Assembly (NCBI RefSeq): GCF_026410505.1
Contig: NZ_JAPMIU010000001.1
Coordinates: forward strand, 366,412 to 430,411
Length of the DNA: 64,000 nucleotides
Source of the DNA: Frateuria hangzhouensis
GTDB lineage: Bacteria > Pseudomonadota > Gammaproteobacteria > Xanthomonadales > Rhodanobacteraceae
Direction of reading: 5' to 3'
Part shown: one piece after another, positions 35,248 to 43,580 of the stretch
Numbering within the stretch: position 1 is the stretch's first letter
How the letters are laid out: the number at the start of each line of letters is the position of its first letter
The notes under the pieces: generated by a model
What the model was told of the DNA's origin: nothing
The model's input: only the letters and a program-made list of their open reading frames with translations
Databases searched by the model: none
Translations under genes and position numbers: made by a program

Positions 35248-36201
35248 TTAAGGCACGCCCACCACGTTGCCGGCCATTCCGAGCTTGGCCTTGATCTGGT
35301 CGCGCACGCGCTCGGCGTCGTCGCGCCGCGTCTGTGGCCCGGCGCGCACGCGCCACAAGGTGCGTCCGCCGCTCTTGACCGAATCGGTGAAGCCGTCGAA
35401 CCCCGCCGCGCGCAGCTTGTCGCGCAGCGCGTTGGCGTCGGACTGGCTGCCCATCGCCGCCACCTGCACCGCGAAGCCGCCGGCGCGCTTCGGTGTGGCG
35501 GCCGGCGCGGCGGCGACATCACCATGTTGGTCGCTGGCGCCACTTTCAAGGTGCGCCGGGGCACCGGGAATGCTTTGCGTGATCTTCAGCCGCGCGGCTT
35601 CGGCGGCGGTGCGCGTGTCGAACGGGCCGGCGGTGACCAGGGTCAGCGCCTTGCTGCCCTGGTGGATCGACTCGCCGGATACCGGGTAGCCCAGCGCGCG
35701 CACTTTCTGGATCAGCCGCTGCGCGCCGGCATCGGAATAGGCACTGAGGTTGAGCGTGTAGTGGCCCCGCGCGGCGGTGGCCGTATCCGTCTTCGGGCTG
35801 GTCTTCGTCGGCTGGCTGTCCGGCTTGTCCGCGGCCGGCGCCGTCCTGGCGGGTGCTTGCGGTTCGGGGGCTTCCGCGGGCGGCGTGGCCGCATCCGGCT
35901 CAAGCTCAACGTCGTGCGGGCGGCGCGAGGTGATGTCGACGGTGGCCAGGCGATCGGAGGGCGCCGGCGCGACCGACTGCGCGCGCGCCGGAATCACCGG
36001 CGCGCTGGTGCCGCCGCTGGCCGGCGCGTCCGGTTGCAGGCTCATCGTGCGCGTCTGCAGGTCGCGGTCCGGCGCCGGCGGAATGGCCAGGCTCACCGCC
36101 TGGTCGCCCGCGGCCGTCGGCGGCGTGCTGGAAAAGAACATCGGCACGAACAGCACTGCCAACGCGATCAGGACGAAGGCACCCAGCAGGCGTGTTTTCA
36201 A
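35248..36201 (-). CDS. SPOR-domain protein (DedD-like)
   Basis: A protein of about 317 residues with a single N-terminal helix (KTRLLGAFVLIALAVLFVPMFF), a long Pro/Ala-rich periplasmic linker, and two SPOR-like repeats, GHYTLNLSAYSDAGAQRLIQ and AGGFAVQVAAMGSQSDANALR. SPOR domains bind denuded septal glycan, as in E. coli DedD and FtsN. I prefer the TTG at 36201, which has GGAG 8 bases upstream, over an ATG at 36228 with no ribosome-binding site and only a few bases after a TATAAT box. folC lies upstream, cvpA downstream. Confidence 0.85.
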   Translation of the reverse strand: MKTRLLGAFVLIALAVLFVPMFFSSTPPTAAGDQAVSLAIPPAPDRDLQTRTMSLQPDAPASGGTSAPVIPARAQSVAPAPSDRLATVDITSRRPHDVELEPDAATPPAEAPEPQAPARTAPAADKPDSQPTKTSPKTDTATAARGHYTLNLSAYSDAGAQRLIQKVRALGYPVSGESIHQGSKALTLVTAGPFDTRTAAEAARLKITQSIPGAPAHLESGASDQHGDVAAAPAATPKRAGGFAVQVAAMGSQSDANALRDKLRAAGFDGFTDSVKSGGRTLWRVRAGPQTRRDDAERVRDQIKAKLGMAGNVVGVP

Positions 36202-36239
36202 GACTGAAGCTCCAAGGCGGTACGGCATGCAACAGCGCG

Positions 36240-36245
36240 ATTATA
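36240..36245 (-). promoter_or_regulatory. consensus -10 element upstream of the SPOR gene
   Basis: TATAAT on the minus strand, between folC and the SPOR gene. No good TTGACA sits 16-18 bases upstream (the region reads AACCGTG), so the promoter is uncertain. If used, transcription would begin near 36233 and give a 32-base leader to the TTG start. Confidence 0.4.
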
Positions 36246-36272
36246 CCTGCCCGTGCCGCCGGCACGGTTTGT

Positions 36273-37565
36273 TCAGGCCGCCGGTTCAGCCAGTACGACG
36301 CTGGCGACGAAGAACGAACCGAAGGCGAGGATGCAGTCGCCCGGGCGGGCCTGGGTACGCGCGGCGGCCAGCGCATCGGACACGTGGGGATGGGCGTCGA
36401 ACATCGCCTGCGGCAGGGTTTGCCGGACGGCCTCGCCCAGTGCGCCGATCGGCAGGCCTCGCGGGGAAACCTGATCGAGCCCAGCCAGATGCCAACGATC
36501 GACGCGGGGCCCGAGGGCAGCGAGCACACCGGCCACGTCCTTGTCGGCCAGCGCGCCGTAGACCGCGTGCACCCGCGCGAAGCGGCGAAGCTTCAGCCAG
36601 TCGGCCAGCGCCCGCGCCGCCTGCGGGTTGTGCCCCACGTCGACCACCAGCTCGGGATCACCGCCCAGCGACTGCAGGCGTGCCGGCACGCGCACGGCCA
36701 CCAGGCCATCGGTCGCGGCCTGGCCCAGCGCGATCGGAGTGGAAGGTTCGCCCGCCGTATCCAGCGCATGCAGCGCGGCGATGGCGGCGGCGGCGTTGGC
36801 GTACTGCACGGGCGCGGCCAGCGCGGGATCGGGCAGCTCGAATGCGGTGCCGTCGCGATGTTGCCAGCGCCAGCCCTGCGCATGTCGTTCCACCAGGAAG
36901 TCGCGACCGGCACATTGAACCTGCGCGCCGCAAGCATTCAGCGCACCGAGCAACCCGGCCGGCGGATCCAGTTCGCCGATGATCGCCGGCCTGTCCCGGC
37001 GAGCGATCCCGGCCTTCTCGCGGCCGATGCTGTCGCGGTCGTTGCCGAGCCAGTCCATGTGGTCCATGTCGATGGTGGTGATCACTACGACATCGGCATC
37101 GATGATGTTTACCGCGTCCAGCCGCCCCCCCAGGCCCACTTCCAGCACGGCCACGTCCAGGTCCGCCCGTGCGAACAGGTCGAGCGCGGCGAGCGTGCCG
37201 TATTCGAAGTAGGTCAGCGGCGTGGCGTCGGCACCACTGCCGCGCGCCGCCTCGATGCGCTCGAAGGCCGCGACCAGTGCGTCATCGCCCGCCTCGCTGC
37301 CGTCGATCCGCACGCGCTCGTTGTAACGCAGCAAGTGCGGCGAGGTGTAGCAGCCGACGCGCTGGCCGGCCGCTTTCAGCATGGCTTCGAGCAGGGCCAC
37401 GGTGGAGCCTTTGCCGTTGGTGCCCCCGACGGTGATCACGCGCCGGGCCGGCGCCGGAGCGCCCATGCGTTGCCATACCTTGTTTACCCGTTCGAGTCCC
37501 AGCTCGATGCTGTGGGGGTTGACGCCTTCCTGGTAGGCAAGCCATTCGGCGAGCGTGCGCGGCAT
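36273..37565 (-). CDS. folC: folylpolyglutamate synthase / dihydrofolate synthase
   Basis: A 430-residue Mur-ligase-family enzyme adding glutamate to dihydropteroate and folates. The P-loop is VGGTNGKGSTVALLE near residue 47, then YTSPHLLRYNERVRID and the metal site LEVGLGGRLDAVN; VDVGHNPQAARAL is in the C-terminal domain. Start MPRTLAEWLAYQE is typical. It begins the folC-SPOR-cvpA-purF block. Confidence 0.97.
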   Translation of the reverse strand: MPRTLAEWLAYQEGVNPHSIELGLERVNKVWQRMGAPAPARRVITVGGTNGKGSTVALLEAMLKAAGQRVGCYTSPHLLRYNERVRIDGSEAGDDALVAAFERIEAARGSGADATPLTYFEYGTLAALDLFARADLDVAVLEVGLGGRLDAVNIIDADVVVITTIDMDHMDWLGNDRDSIGREKAGIARRDRPAIIGELDPPAGLLGALNACGAQVQCAGRDFLVERHAQGWRWQHRDGTAFELPDPALAAPVQYANAAAAIAALHALDTAGEPSTPIALGQAATDGLVAVRVPARLQSLGGDPELVVDVGHNPQAARALADWLKLRRFARVHAVYGALADKDVAGVLAALGPRVDRWHLAGLDQVSPRGLPIGALGEAVRQTLPQAMFDAHPHVSDALAAARTQARPGDCILAFGSFFVASVVLAEPAA

Positions 37566-37642
37566 GGGATTCCTTTGTGGTGGGCGGCGCGCAGCTTACG
37601 GCATCGCGTCTTGTGGTGTTGGGGTGGAAGTTTGGCTTGGTC

Positions 37643-37807
37643 GTTCTTGCGGGGCCGCTCTGTGGCTGCAAGTAAGCCCCACCCGTCCAACAAAATAACG
37701 CAGCACAAAGAGGCACCAGATACCTCCCTTGCCTCAACTCCCGAGCGCCGGTGGCGATCGAAAGCCCGCCGCAGGCGAGCCCAGCCACAGAGCGGCCACG
37801 CAAGAAC
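37643..37807. repeat. 165-bp element with 26-bp inverted repeats
   Basis: Left end GTTCTTGCGGGGCCGCTC + TGTGGCTG (37643-37668), right end CAGCCACAGAGCGGCC + ACGCAAGAAC (37782-37807): complementary with one mismatch. The 113-base interior has no coding frame and no transposase. It resembles a small non-autonomous element or intergenic repeat, in the gap between folC and copA, in which no terminator is evident. Confidence 0.7.
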
Positions 37808-37856
37808 GCAGAAAACCGCTTATGAGCGCCCCCGGGGCAAACGGGAACAACCCAGA

Positions 37857-40169
37857 TCAAATGGCCACACGCCGCAACCGCAACGCATTGCTCACCACCG
37901 ACACCGACGACAGACTCATCGCCAGCGCCGCCACCATCGGCGAAAGCACGACGCCGAAGAACGGATAGAGCACGCCCGCCGCCAGCGGCACCCCCACCGC
38001 GTTATAGACGAACGCGAAAAACAGGTTCTGGTGAATGTTGCGCACCGCCGCCTGCGACAGCGCCCGCGCGCGCCCGATCGCCGACAGTTCGGCCCGGATG
38101 AGCGTGACCTGGGCACTCTCCATCGCCACATCGGTGCCGCCGCCCATCGCGATACCCACGTCCGCCGCAGCCAGCGCAGGCGCATCGTTGATGCCATCGC
38201 CGGCCATCGCCACGCGCCGGCCCTCGCGCTTGAGCTGCTCGACCACCGCGGCCTTGTCCGCCGGCGAGACATCGGCGTGCACTTCGTCGATGCGCAACTC
38301 GTGCGCCACCGCCTGCGCGGTCGTAGCGTTGTCGCCGGTGAGCATGACGATACGCAAACCCTCGCGGCGCACCGTATCGAGCGCGTCGGGAGCGCCCGCC
38401 TTGACGCGGTCGGCCACGGCGACCAACCCCACCAGCGCACCGTCGACGGCCAGGAACATCACGGTGGCGCCGCCCCCGCGCAGCCGCTCGGCTTGTTCCT
38501 CGACGGCATCGCCAAGCGCAATCCCGAGTTCCCGCAGCAGGCGCGCATTGCCCAGCGCGACGTCATTGCCATCGACGCGACCGCGCACGCCGCGGCCGGT
38601 GAGCGCGAGGAAACCGCTGGCGGCGGGCAGCGCCACACCACCGGCCTGCGCACCCGCGACCACCGCGCGCGCCAGCGGATGTTCGCTGCTCTGCTCCAGC
38701 GCCGCAGCCAGGGCCAGCAACCGTTCGCGCGGAACCTCCCCGAGCGCAACCACCTCGCGCAACGCGGGCCGGCCTTCGGTGAGCGTGCCGGTCTTGTCCA
38801 GCACCAGCGTGTCGACGCGATGCAGTGCCTCGATCGCCGCTGCGTCGCGGAACAGCACGCCGACCTGCGCGCCGCGCCCGCTGGCGACCATGATCGAAAT
38901 CGGCGTCGCCAACCCCAACGCGCAGGGACAGGCGATGATCAACACCGACACCGCAGCGATCAGTGCGTGTGCCAAGGGCGGCTCGGGCCCGAGCACCGCC
39001 CACGCAGCGAAGGCCACCAACGCCACCGCGACCACCGCGGGCACGAACCACGCGGCCACGCGATCGGCCACGCGTTGCAATGGTGCGCGGCTGCGCTGGG
39101 CTTGCGCGACCAACGCCACGATCTGCGCCAGCAGGGTTTCGCCGCCGACCTTCTCGGCACGCAAAACCAGCGTCCCGTCCTGGTTGACAGTGCCCGCAGT
39201 GAGGTGGTCGCCGCCCCCCTTCGCGACCGGCATCGGCTCGCCGGTGAGCATGGATTCGTCGACGTGGCTCTCGCCCTCGGTCGCCACGCCGTCGACCGGC
39301 ACCTTTTCGCCGGGGCGCACGCGCAGCAGGTCGCCCGCGCGCACCGATTCCAGCGGCACCTCGTGTTCGTCACCGTGTTCCAGGCGGTGCGCGGTCTTTG
39401 GCGCCAGGCTGAGCAAGGCCTTGAGCGCCTCGCCGGTGCGCCGGCGCGCGCGCAGCTCGAGCAGGTCGCCCAGCGTGACCAGTGTGACGATGACCGCGGC
39501 CGATTCGAAGTAGACGCCGACCCGGCCGTGCGTACGGAAGCCCACCGGGAACAGCCCCGGCACCAGCAACGCGGCCACGCTGTAGAGCCAGGCCACGCCG
39601 GTGCCCAGCGCGATCAACGTGTACATGTTCGGCGACCACGGCCTGAGCGAACGCCAGCCGCGCCGGAAGAACGGCGCTCCGCCCCACAGCACCGCTACGC
39701 TGGCCAGCACCGCTTCGAGCCAGCCGATCGGGCCGGCCCAGCGCACCGGCCAGTCGTGGCCGACCAGGTGCGGCCCCATGGCGACCACCAGCACCGGCAG
39801 GGTCAGCGCGACCAGCCAGGCGAAGCGGCGTGCCAGTGCGCGCACTTCGCCACCATCGTCGGCCTCCGCGCTGGGCGCGAGCGGCTCCAGTGCCATGCCG
39901 CACTTGGGACAGTCGCCTGGCCCTACCTTGCGCACTTCCGGGTGCATGGGACAGGTGTAGATGGCGCCGGGGTCGTCGGCCGATGCCGGACGCTCGCCCA
40001 GAAAATTCCCGGGCGCAGCGACAAAGCGCTCGCGGCAGCGCCCGCTGCAGAAGTAGTAGGTGTGTCCCGCATGGTCGGCGTGGTGCGGCGTGCGGGCCGG
40101 ATCGACCGCCATGCCGCAGACCGGATCGCGCGCTTCCGCCGCCCCGGCCGAATGGCTGCAGCCGCTCAC
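37857..40169 (-). CDS. copA: copper-exporting P1B-type ATPase with YHS domain
   Basis: A 770-residue heavy-metal P-type ATPase. Instead of the usual N-terminal HMA domains it has a YHS domain ([10 protein letters not shown], about 15-24, with [12 protein letters not shown]) and a heavy-metal-binding module YTCPMHPEV...[10 protein letters not shown] (about 71-94). Core motifs: TGEPMPV actuator, [11 protein letters not shown] transmembrane metal site, DKTGTLT phosphorylation site, and [11 protein letters not shown]. The CPC motif fits Cu+ or Ag+ export (P1B-1). GTG 40169 overlaps the cueR stop (GTGA). It forms an operon with the regulator and is expected to be copper-induced. Confidence 0.93.
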   Translation of the reverse strand: MSGCSHSAGAAEARDPVCGMAVDPARTPHHADHAGHTYYFCSGRCRERFVAAPGNFLGERPASADDPGAIYTCPMHPEVRKVGPGDCPKCGMALEPLAPSAEADDGGEVRALARRFAWLVALTLPVLVVAMGPHLVGHDWPVRWAGPIGWLEAVLASVAVLWGGAPFFRRGWRSLRPWSPNMYTLIALGTGVAWLYSVAALLVPGLFPVGFRTHGRVGVYFESAAVIVTLVTLGDLLELRARRRTGEALKALLSLAPKTAHRLEHGDEHEVPLESVRAGDLLRVRPGEKVPVDGVATEGESHVDESMLTGEPMPVAKGGGDHLTAGTVNQDGTLVLRAEKVGGETLLAQIVALVAQAQRSRAPLQRVADRVAAWFVPAVVAVALVAFAAWAVLGPEPPLAHALIAAVSVLIIACPCALGLATPISIMVASGRGAQVGVLFRDAAAIEALHRVDTLVLDKTGTLTEGRPALREVVALGEVPRERLLALAAALEQSSEHPLARAVVAGAQAGGVALPAASGFLALTGRGVRGRVDGNDVALGNARLLRELGIALGDAVEEQAERLRGGGATVMFLAVDGALVGLVAVADRVKAGAPDALDTVRREGLRIVMLTGDNATTAQAVAHELRIDEVHADVSPADKAAVVEQLKREGRRVAMAGDGINDAPALAAADVGIAMGGGTDVAMESAQVTLIRAELSAIGRARALSQAAVRNIHQNLFFAFVYNAVGVPLAAGVLYPFFGVVLSPMVAALAMSLSSVSVVSNALRLRRVAI

Positions 40170-40591
40170 GGCCGCTCCTCCCCAACCAGCGCTCGCAGGA
40201 TCGGGCACTGCTCCGGCGCGCCATGGCCCGGGCAGGCGTCGACCAATTCGGCCAGCCCGGCACGCACGCGGTCGAGTTCGGCGATGCGCGCCTCGATATC
40301 CGCCAGGCGCTGCTGCGCGCGCCGCTTGACCGCCTTGACCCCACGCTGCCGGTCCGCCGAAAGCGCCAGCAGCTCGCGGATCTCCTCCAGCGTGAAGCCA
40401 AGCGTCTTGGCGCGCCGGATGAAGCGCAACTGCGCCACCGTGCCCTCGCCGTAACTGCGGTAGCCGGATGGGCGCCGCGACGGCTCGGGCAACAAGCCTT
40501 CGCGTTCGTAGTAGCGGATGGTGTCGATGGCCACGCCGGCACGCTTGGCGAGGGCACCGATGGTGAGCAATGGGCTGATTTGGGTGTTCAT
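40166..40591 (-). CDS. cueR: CueR-like MerR family copper-responsive regulator
   Basis: A 141-residue MerR protein: [23 protein letters not shown] (about 11-30), a second DNA-binding segment [11 protein letters not shown], a dimerisation coiled coil ([18 protein letters not shown]) and a metal loop [14 protein letters not shown] with two Cys, 8 residues apart versus 7 in E. coli CueR. At the position of CueR Ser77, which is characteristic of +1 ion sensors, Val appears (RGVKAVKRR). It is the first gene of the copA operon, which it probably autoregulates through the spacer operator upstream. The mRNA is predicted to start at the ATG. Confidence 0.88.
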   Translation of the reverse strand: MNTQISPLLTIGALAKRAGVAIDTIRYYEREGLLPEPSRRPSGYRSYGEGTVAQLRFIRRAKTLGFTLEEIRELLALSADRQRGVKAVKRRAQQRLADIEARIAELDRVRAGLAELVDACPGHGAPEQCPILRALVGEERP

Positions 40592-40597
40592 GGCCCA

Positions 40598-40629
40598 AGT
40601 CTAGACCCTTGATCAAGGTCCAGAGTCAA
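40598..40629 (-). promoter_or_regulatory. MerR-type promoter/operator of cueR-copA
   Basis: On the minus strand, -35 TTGACT (40629-40624) and -10 TAGACT (40603-40598) are separated by 20 bases, longer than the 17 optimal for sigma70. The spacer holds the dyad GACCTTGATCAAGGGTC (40620-40604) with a perfect central CCTTGATCAAGG. This is the arrangement MerR regulators need: the metal-bound protein distorts DNA to realign the boxes. The -10 ends 6 bases before the cueR ATG. Confidence 0.85.
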
Positions 40630-40680
40630 GCACGACACAGCGGGACCGACGCGCCAGGCTCCTGCGGCGCAAAGACGAGG

Positions 40681-40700
40681 ATGGGCTGGGCCCGCCCTAC
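40681..40700. repeat. solitary REP, CCCGCCCTAC end
   Basis: A single copy, ATGGGCTGGGCCCGCCCTAC, at the 3' end of the FMN reductase gene. It is a degenerate half of the GTAG/GGTGGGC family, with CTAC one base before the reductase TGA. Confidence 0.5.
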
Positions 40701-40701
40701 T

Positions 40702-41259
40702 TCAGCGCCCGAGAACGGTGTGCAGCCACTGCACGTAGCGATCGACGAAGTCCTGCAGGAACTTGCGCGTGCTGTCGACCGTGATCTCGCCGTTCGCGTC
40801 CACCGGGCCGTCGTCCTTGAACTGCACGAACACCTCTGGCTGTCCCAGCAACGGGACGTCCAGATAAGCGAGCACGTTGCGCAGGTGCTGCTGCGCCAGC
40901 GCGCTGCCGGTGGCGCCGATCGACGCGCCGATCACCGCACCGGGCTTGCCTGCGAAGGCGTTGGTGCCGTACGGACGCGAAGCGATGTCGATGGCGTTCT
41001 TCAGCACGCCCGGTACCGAGCGGTTGTACTCCGGCGTGACGAACAACAGGGCGTCCACCGCCTGGATCTGCTGCTTGAGCGCCTTGCACGGCGCCGGGTA
41101 GTCGCTGTCGAAGTCCTGGTCGTACAACGGCAGGCCGCCGATATCGACGTGTTCGAAGGCCAGTTCGCCGGGGGCAAGCTTCTCGACGGCACGCGCCAGG
41201 CGGCGATTGTAGGAGTCCTTGCGCAGGCTGCCGACCAGTACGGCCACTTTGATGCTCAT
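40702..41259 (-). CDS. NADPH-dependent FMN reductase (ChrR/YieF-type)
   Basis: A 185-residue flavodoxin-like reductase. FMN-binding motifs are VGSLRKDSYNRRLARAV at the N-terminus, and LLFVTPEYNRSVPGVLKNAIDIASRP (given here in two parts in the family: TPEYNRSVPG and KNAIDIASRP). Family members reduce quinones, chromate or azo dyes and protect against oxidative stress. ATG 41259 (MSIKVAVLVG) is clear, with GGCGGAGAATTCCC upstream. It is likely monocistronic. Confidence 0.92.
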   Translation of the reverse strand: MSIKVAVLVGSLRKDSYNRRLARAVEKLAPGELAFEHVDIGGLPLYDQDFDSDYPAPCKALKQQIQAVDALLFVTPEYNRSVPGVLKNAIDIASRPYGTNAFAGKPGAVIGASIGATGSALAQQHLRNVLAYLDVPLLGQPEVFVQFKDDGPVDANGEITVDSTRKFLQDFVDRYVQWLHTVLGR

Positions 41260-41632
41260 GGGAATTCTCCGCCGGGCGCATCGCGTCGGCGACGCCCCTT
41301 CGTGTAAGTGATGCATCTGTGAAGAAACCGCGGCGAGATTGCTCGGATGGGTCCATAGCTTCCCCACAGGGTCAGACTCGGCCGCGATTCGGCGAGCATG
41401 CCGGCGATGCCGCCAAGGGGCCGTGAGCGGCGCGCGACCGATTCCGGCCTTGGCATAGAGCCTGCTTGTTCTCCGCCTGGCTCATGCGCAAAAAGGTGGG
41501 CGAAAGGACCGGGCGATTCGCGTAGGATCGTTATCGAGCGCAGGCGCGCCGGCTGCAAGCAGCCGACTGGCCTGTCCAGGGGGCGGCCGCGGGTTGCGTG
41601 GATGTGCAGCCGGGCCAAGCGGGGTCGAGGGG
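41260..41632. other. intergenic region, no gene seen
   Basis: About 370 bases between divergent genes, the FMN reductase on the minus strand and the GGDEF gene on the plus strand. It should hold both promoters. I found no clear -10/-35 pair, RNA gene or supported small reading frame. Confidence 0.4.
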
Positions 41633-43375
41633 ATGCGAAGGTCGTCCGCAGCAAGGATCTGGAACCGGTGCAGGCTTCCGTTGGCCGGAAGCGTGCTCGG
41701 CCTGCTGTGGCTGTGGTTCGGCGTGGTGCATGCCGCGATGTTGCTCGATGGTGGCTGGCGCGAGGTGCGTCCCGGCGATACGCCCGCCGCGGTGCTGGAG
41801 CAGTTCCGCCAGGGCCAGCTTGCCGCCTTCGACCCATCCCTGCTGCACAGCTTCCCGCGCGAGGGCTCCGGCACCTGGGTGGTGCTGCGTCCGCAGCCGC
41901 CGTGGGTGGACGAGGAGCGCGTGCTGACGATCTATCCGCCCGCGCTGGGCCGCATCACGGTTTTCGACGGCGAAGGTCCGATCAGTACGCTGGCGCTGGA
42001 CCAGGCCGGCGGCGGCCAGCCGCTGGGCCACGGGCGGCTGGCCTTCCGCTACCCGGCCAGCGTGCCGGCCTCGACGCTGATCCTGTTGAGGCTGGAGCCA
42101 GTGCAGGGGCTGTCGCCGCCGCTCAGCTTCCACCTGGAGTCGCTCAATGCCTTCCTCGGGCACGATGCGCATTGGCTGACCCTGTTCAGCGCCTGCTTCG
42201 CGGTGATGCTGGCGATGGCGTTGATGGCGTTGTGTTTCGCGCTGATGCTGCGCGACAACACCTTTTCCTGGTACGCCGGTTACATCTTCTGCTACGCGTT
42301 GATCCAGAGCATCCAGACCGGCTTCCTGTTCCATCCTCTGGAGGCCACCTGGCTGGCGCCTTCGGCCAGTCTGCTCGAATCGGCGGGGATTGCGCTTTCG
42401 GTGGCGTTCGCGGCGTTGTTCATGACGCGCTTCTGCGAGTTGCAACGGTTTGCGCCCTTGCTGCGCGCGCCGGTGCTGGCGTTGGCCATCGGCATGCCGC
42501 TGCTGGCGTTGATGCGCAGTACATCCATCGGCCTGCTGGTGGACGTGTCGCAGGCACTGGTTGATCCGCTGCTGATCCTGGGCGCGCTGCTGATGCTGCT
42601 CACCGCCATCGTGGCGGCCTCGCACGGCTCGCGCCACGCCTGGTTCTTCCTGGTCGGCTGGACCCCGTTGCTGGCGCTCACCGCACTGTCCACCGCCCAA
42701 CTCAGCGGCGCCCTGCCCGGCATGGGCTGGATCAGCGACGCCAGCGTGGTGGCGGGCGCGTTCGAGGCCATCGTGCTGTCGATCGGCCTGGGTGACCGCG
42801 CGCTGACCATGCGCCGCGACCGCGACATGGTGCGCGCGCTGGCCGACAACGATTCGCTCACCGGCGTACTCAACCGCCGCGCCTGGAGCGAGGGCGCCGA
42901 GGCACTGCTCGAGGAAAGCACCGGCCGGCCGGTCGCCCTGCTGTTCCTGGACCTGGACCGCTTCAAGCTGCTCAACGACCAGCAAGGCCATCGCGCCGGC
43001 GACCACGCACTGATCGAAGTGGCCGAGGCGCTACGCGCCGAGCTGCGTCCGTCCGACCTGCTCGGTCGCTACGGCGGCGAGGAATTCATCGCGATGCTCG
43101 ACGGCGTGGTGCAGGAACAGGCGATGCAGGTCGCCACGCGCCTGTGCCGGCGCGTGCATCGGCTGGAGATCCCGGTCAACCAGGAGTTCATGCTCAGCGT
43201 GAGCATCGGCGTGGCCATGCGTACCTCCATCGACACGGTGGAGATGCTGATCGAACGCGCCGACCAGGCCATGTATCAGGCCAAAGTCAGCGGCCGCAAC
43301 CAGGCGCGCCTGTACGACCGTCCGCCCGGGATCACCGACCAGGCCTGGCCGCGCGTGAGCGAAGTGGAGCCCTGA
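41633..43375 (+). CDS. diguanylate cyclase with 7TMR-DISM sensor
   Basis: A 580-residue membrane diguanylate cyclase. Signal-like helix (LAGSVLGLLWLWFGVVHAA), a periplasmic 7TMR-DISM extracellular domain (about 45-180), seven transmembrane helices beginning WLTLFSACFAVMLAMALMAL, and a GGDEF domain at about 400-560. The active-site motif is GGEEF in LGRYGGEEFIAML, and the inhibitory RxxD is present as RPSD five residues earlier, so the enzyme should be active and product-inhibited. ATG 41633 follows GAGGGG very closely, so the start is not certain; a TTG at 41594 is an alternative. Confidence 0.88.
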   Translation: MRRSSAARIWNRCRLPLAGSVLGLLWLWFGVVHAAMLLDGGWREVRPGDTPAAVLEQFRQGQLAAFDPSLLHSFPREGSGTWVVLRPQPPWVDEERVLTIYPPALGRITVFDGEGPISTLALDQAGGGQPLGHGRLAFRYPASVPASTLILLRLEPVQGLSPPLSFHLESLNAFLGHDAHWLTLFSACFAVMLAMALMALCFALMLRDNTFSWYAGYIFCYALIQSIQTGFLFHPLEATWLAPSASLLESAGIALSVAFAALFMTRFCELQRFAPLLRAPVLALAIGMPLLALMRSTSIGLLVDVSQALVDPLLILGALLMLLTAIVAASHGSRHAWFFLVGWTPLLALTALSTAQLSGALPGMGWISDASVVAGAFEAIVLSIGLGDRALTMRRDRDMVRALADNDSLTGVLNRRAWSEGAEALLEESTGRPVALLFLDLDRFKLLNDQQGHRAGDHALIEVAEALRAELRPSDLLGRYGGEEFIAMLDGVVQEQAMQVATRLCRRVHRLEIPVNQEFMLSVSIGVAMRTSIDTVEMLIERADQAMYQAKVSGRNQARLYDRPPGITDQAWPRVSEVEP

Positions 43376-43513
43376 CGCAGACCTGTCGTTCCTGGAGTGC
43401 CAGGGCGCGCGACTACAGCAGCACCCGGTCGCGCCCGAGCGCGCTACTGCAGGCAGCCTCGAATTACACGCCCGCTCGATCTCCTGCAGGACCGACCGTA
43501 ACGTGAGGCTCAG

Positions 43514-43538
43514 GGTCGCGCACAGGGCGCGCTCCTAC
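43514..43538. repeat. solitary REP, GTAGGAGCGCGCCC type
   Basis: GTCGCGCACAGGGCGCGCTC followed by CTAC: a single hairpin-forming REP 43 bases beyond the E1 gene's stop. It resembles the arms of the 56652-56737 element. Confidence 0.55.
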
Positions 43539-43580
43539 ACAAAGCGCCGACCATTTCTTCGAGACTGCGTGCGGCGCCCA

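Noticed and set aside
36192..40454. 1420-codon open frame on the plus strand
   Set aside because: It covers folC, the copA gene and cueR antisense. The composition is Arg/His/Gln rich with no motif, whereas the minus-strand frames carry full catalytic signatures. High GC makes such long antisense frames common.
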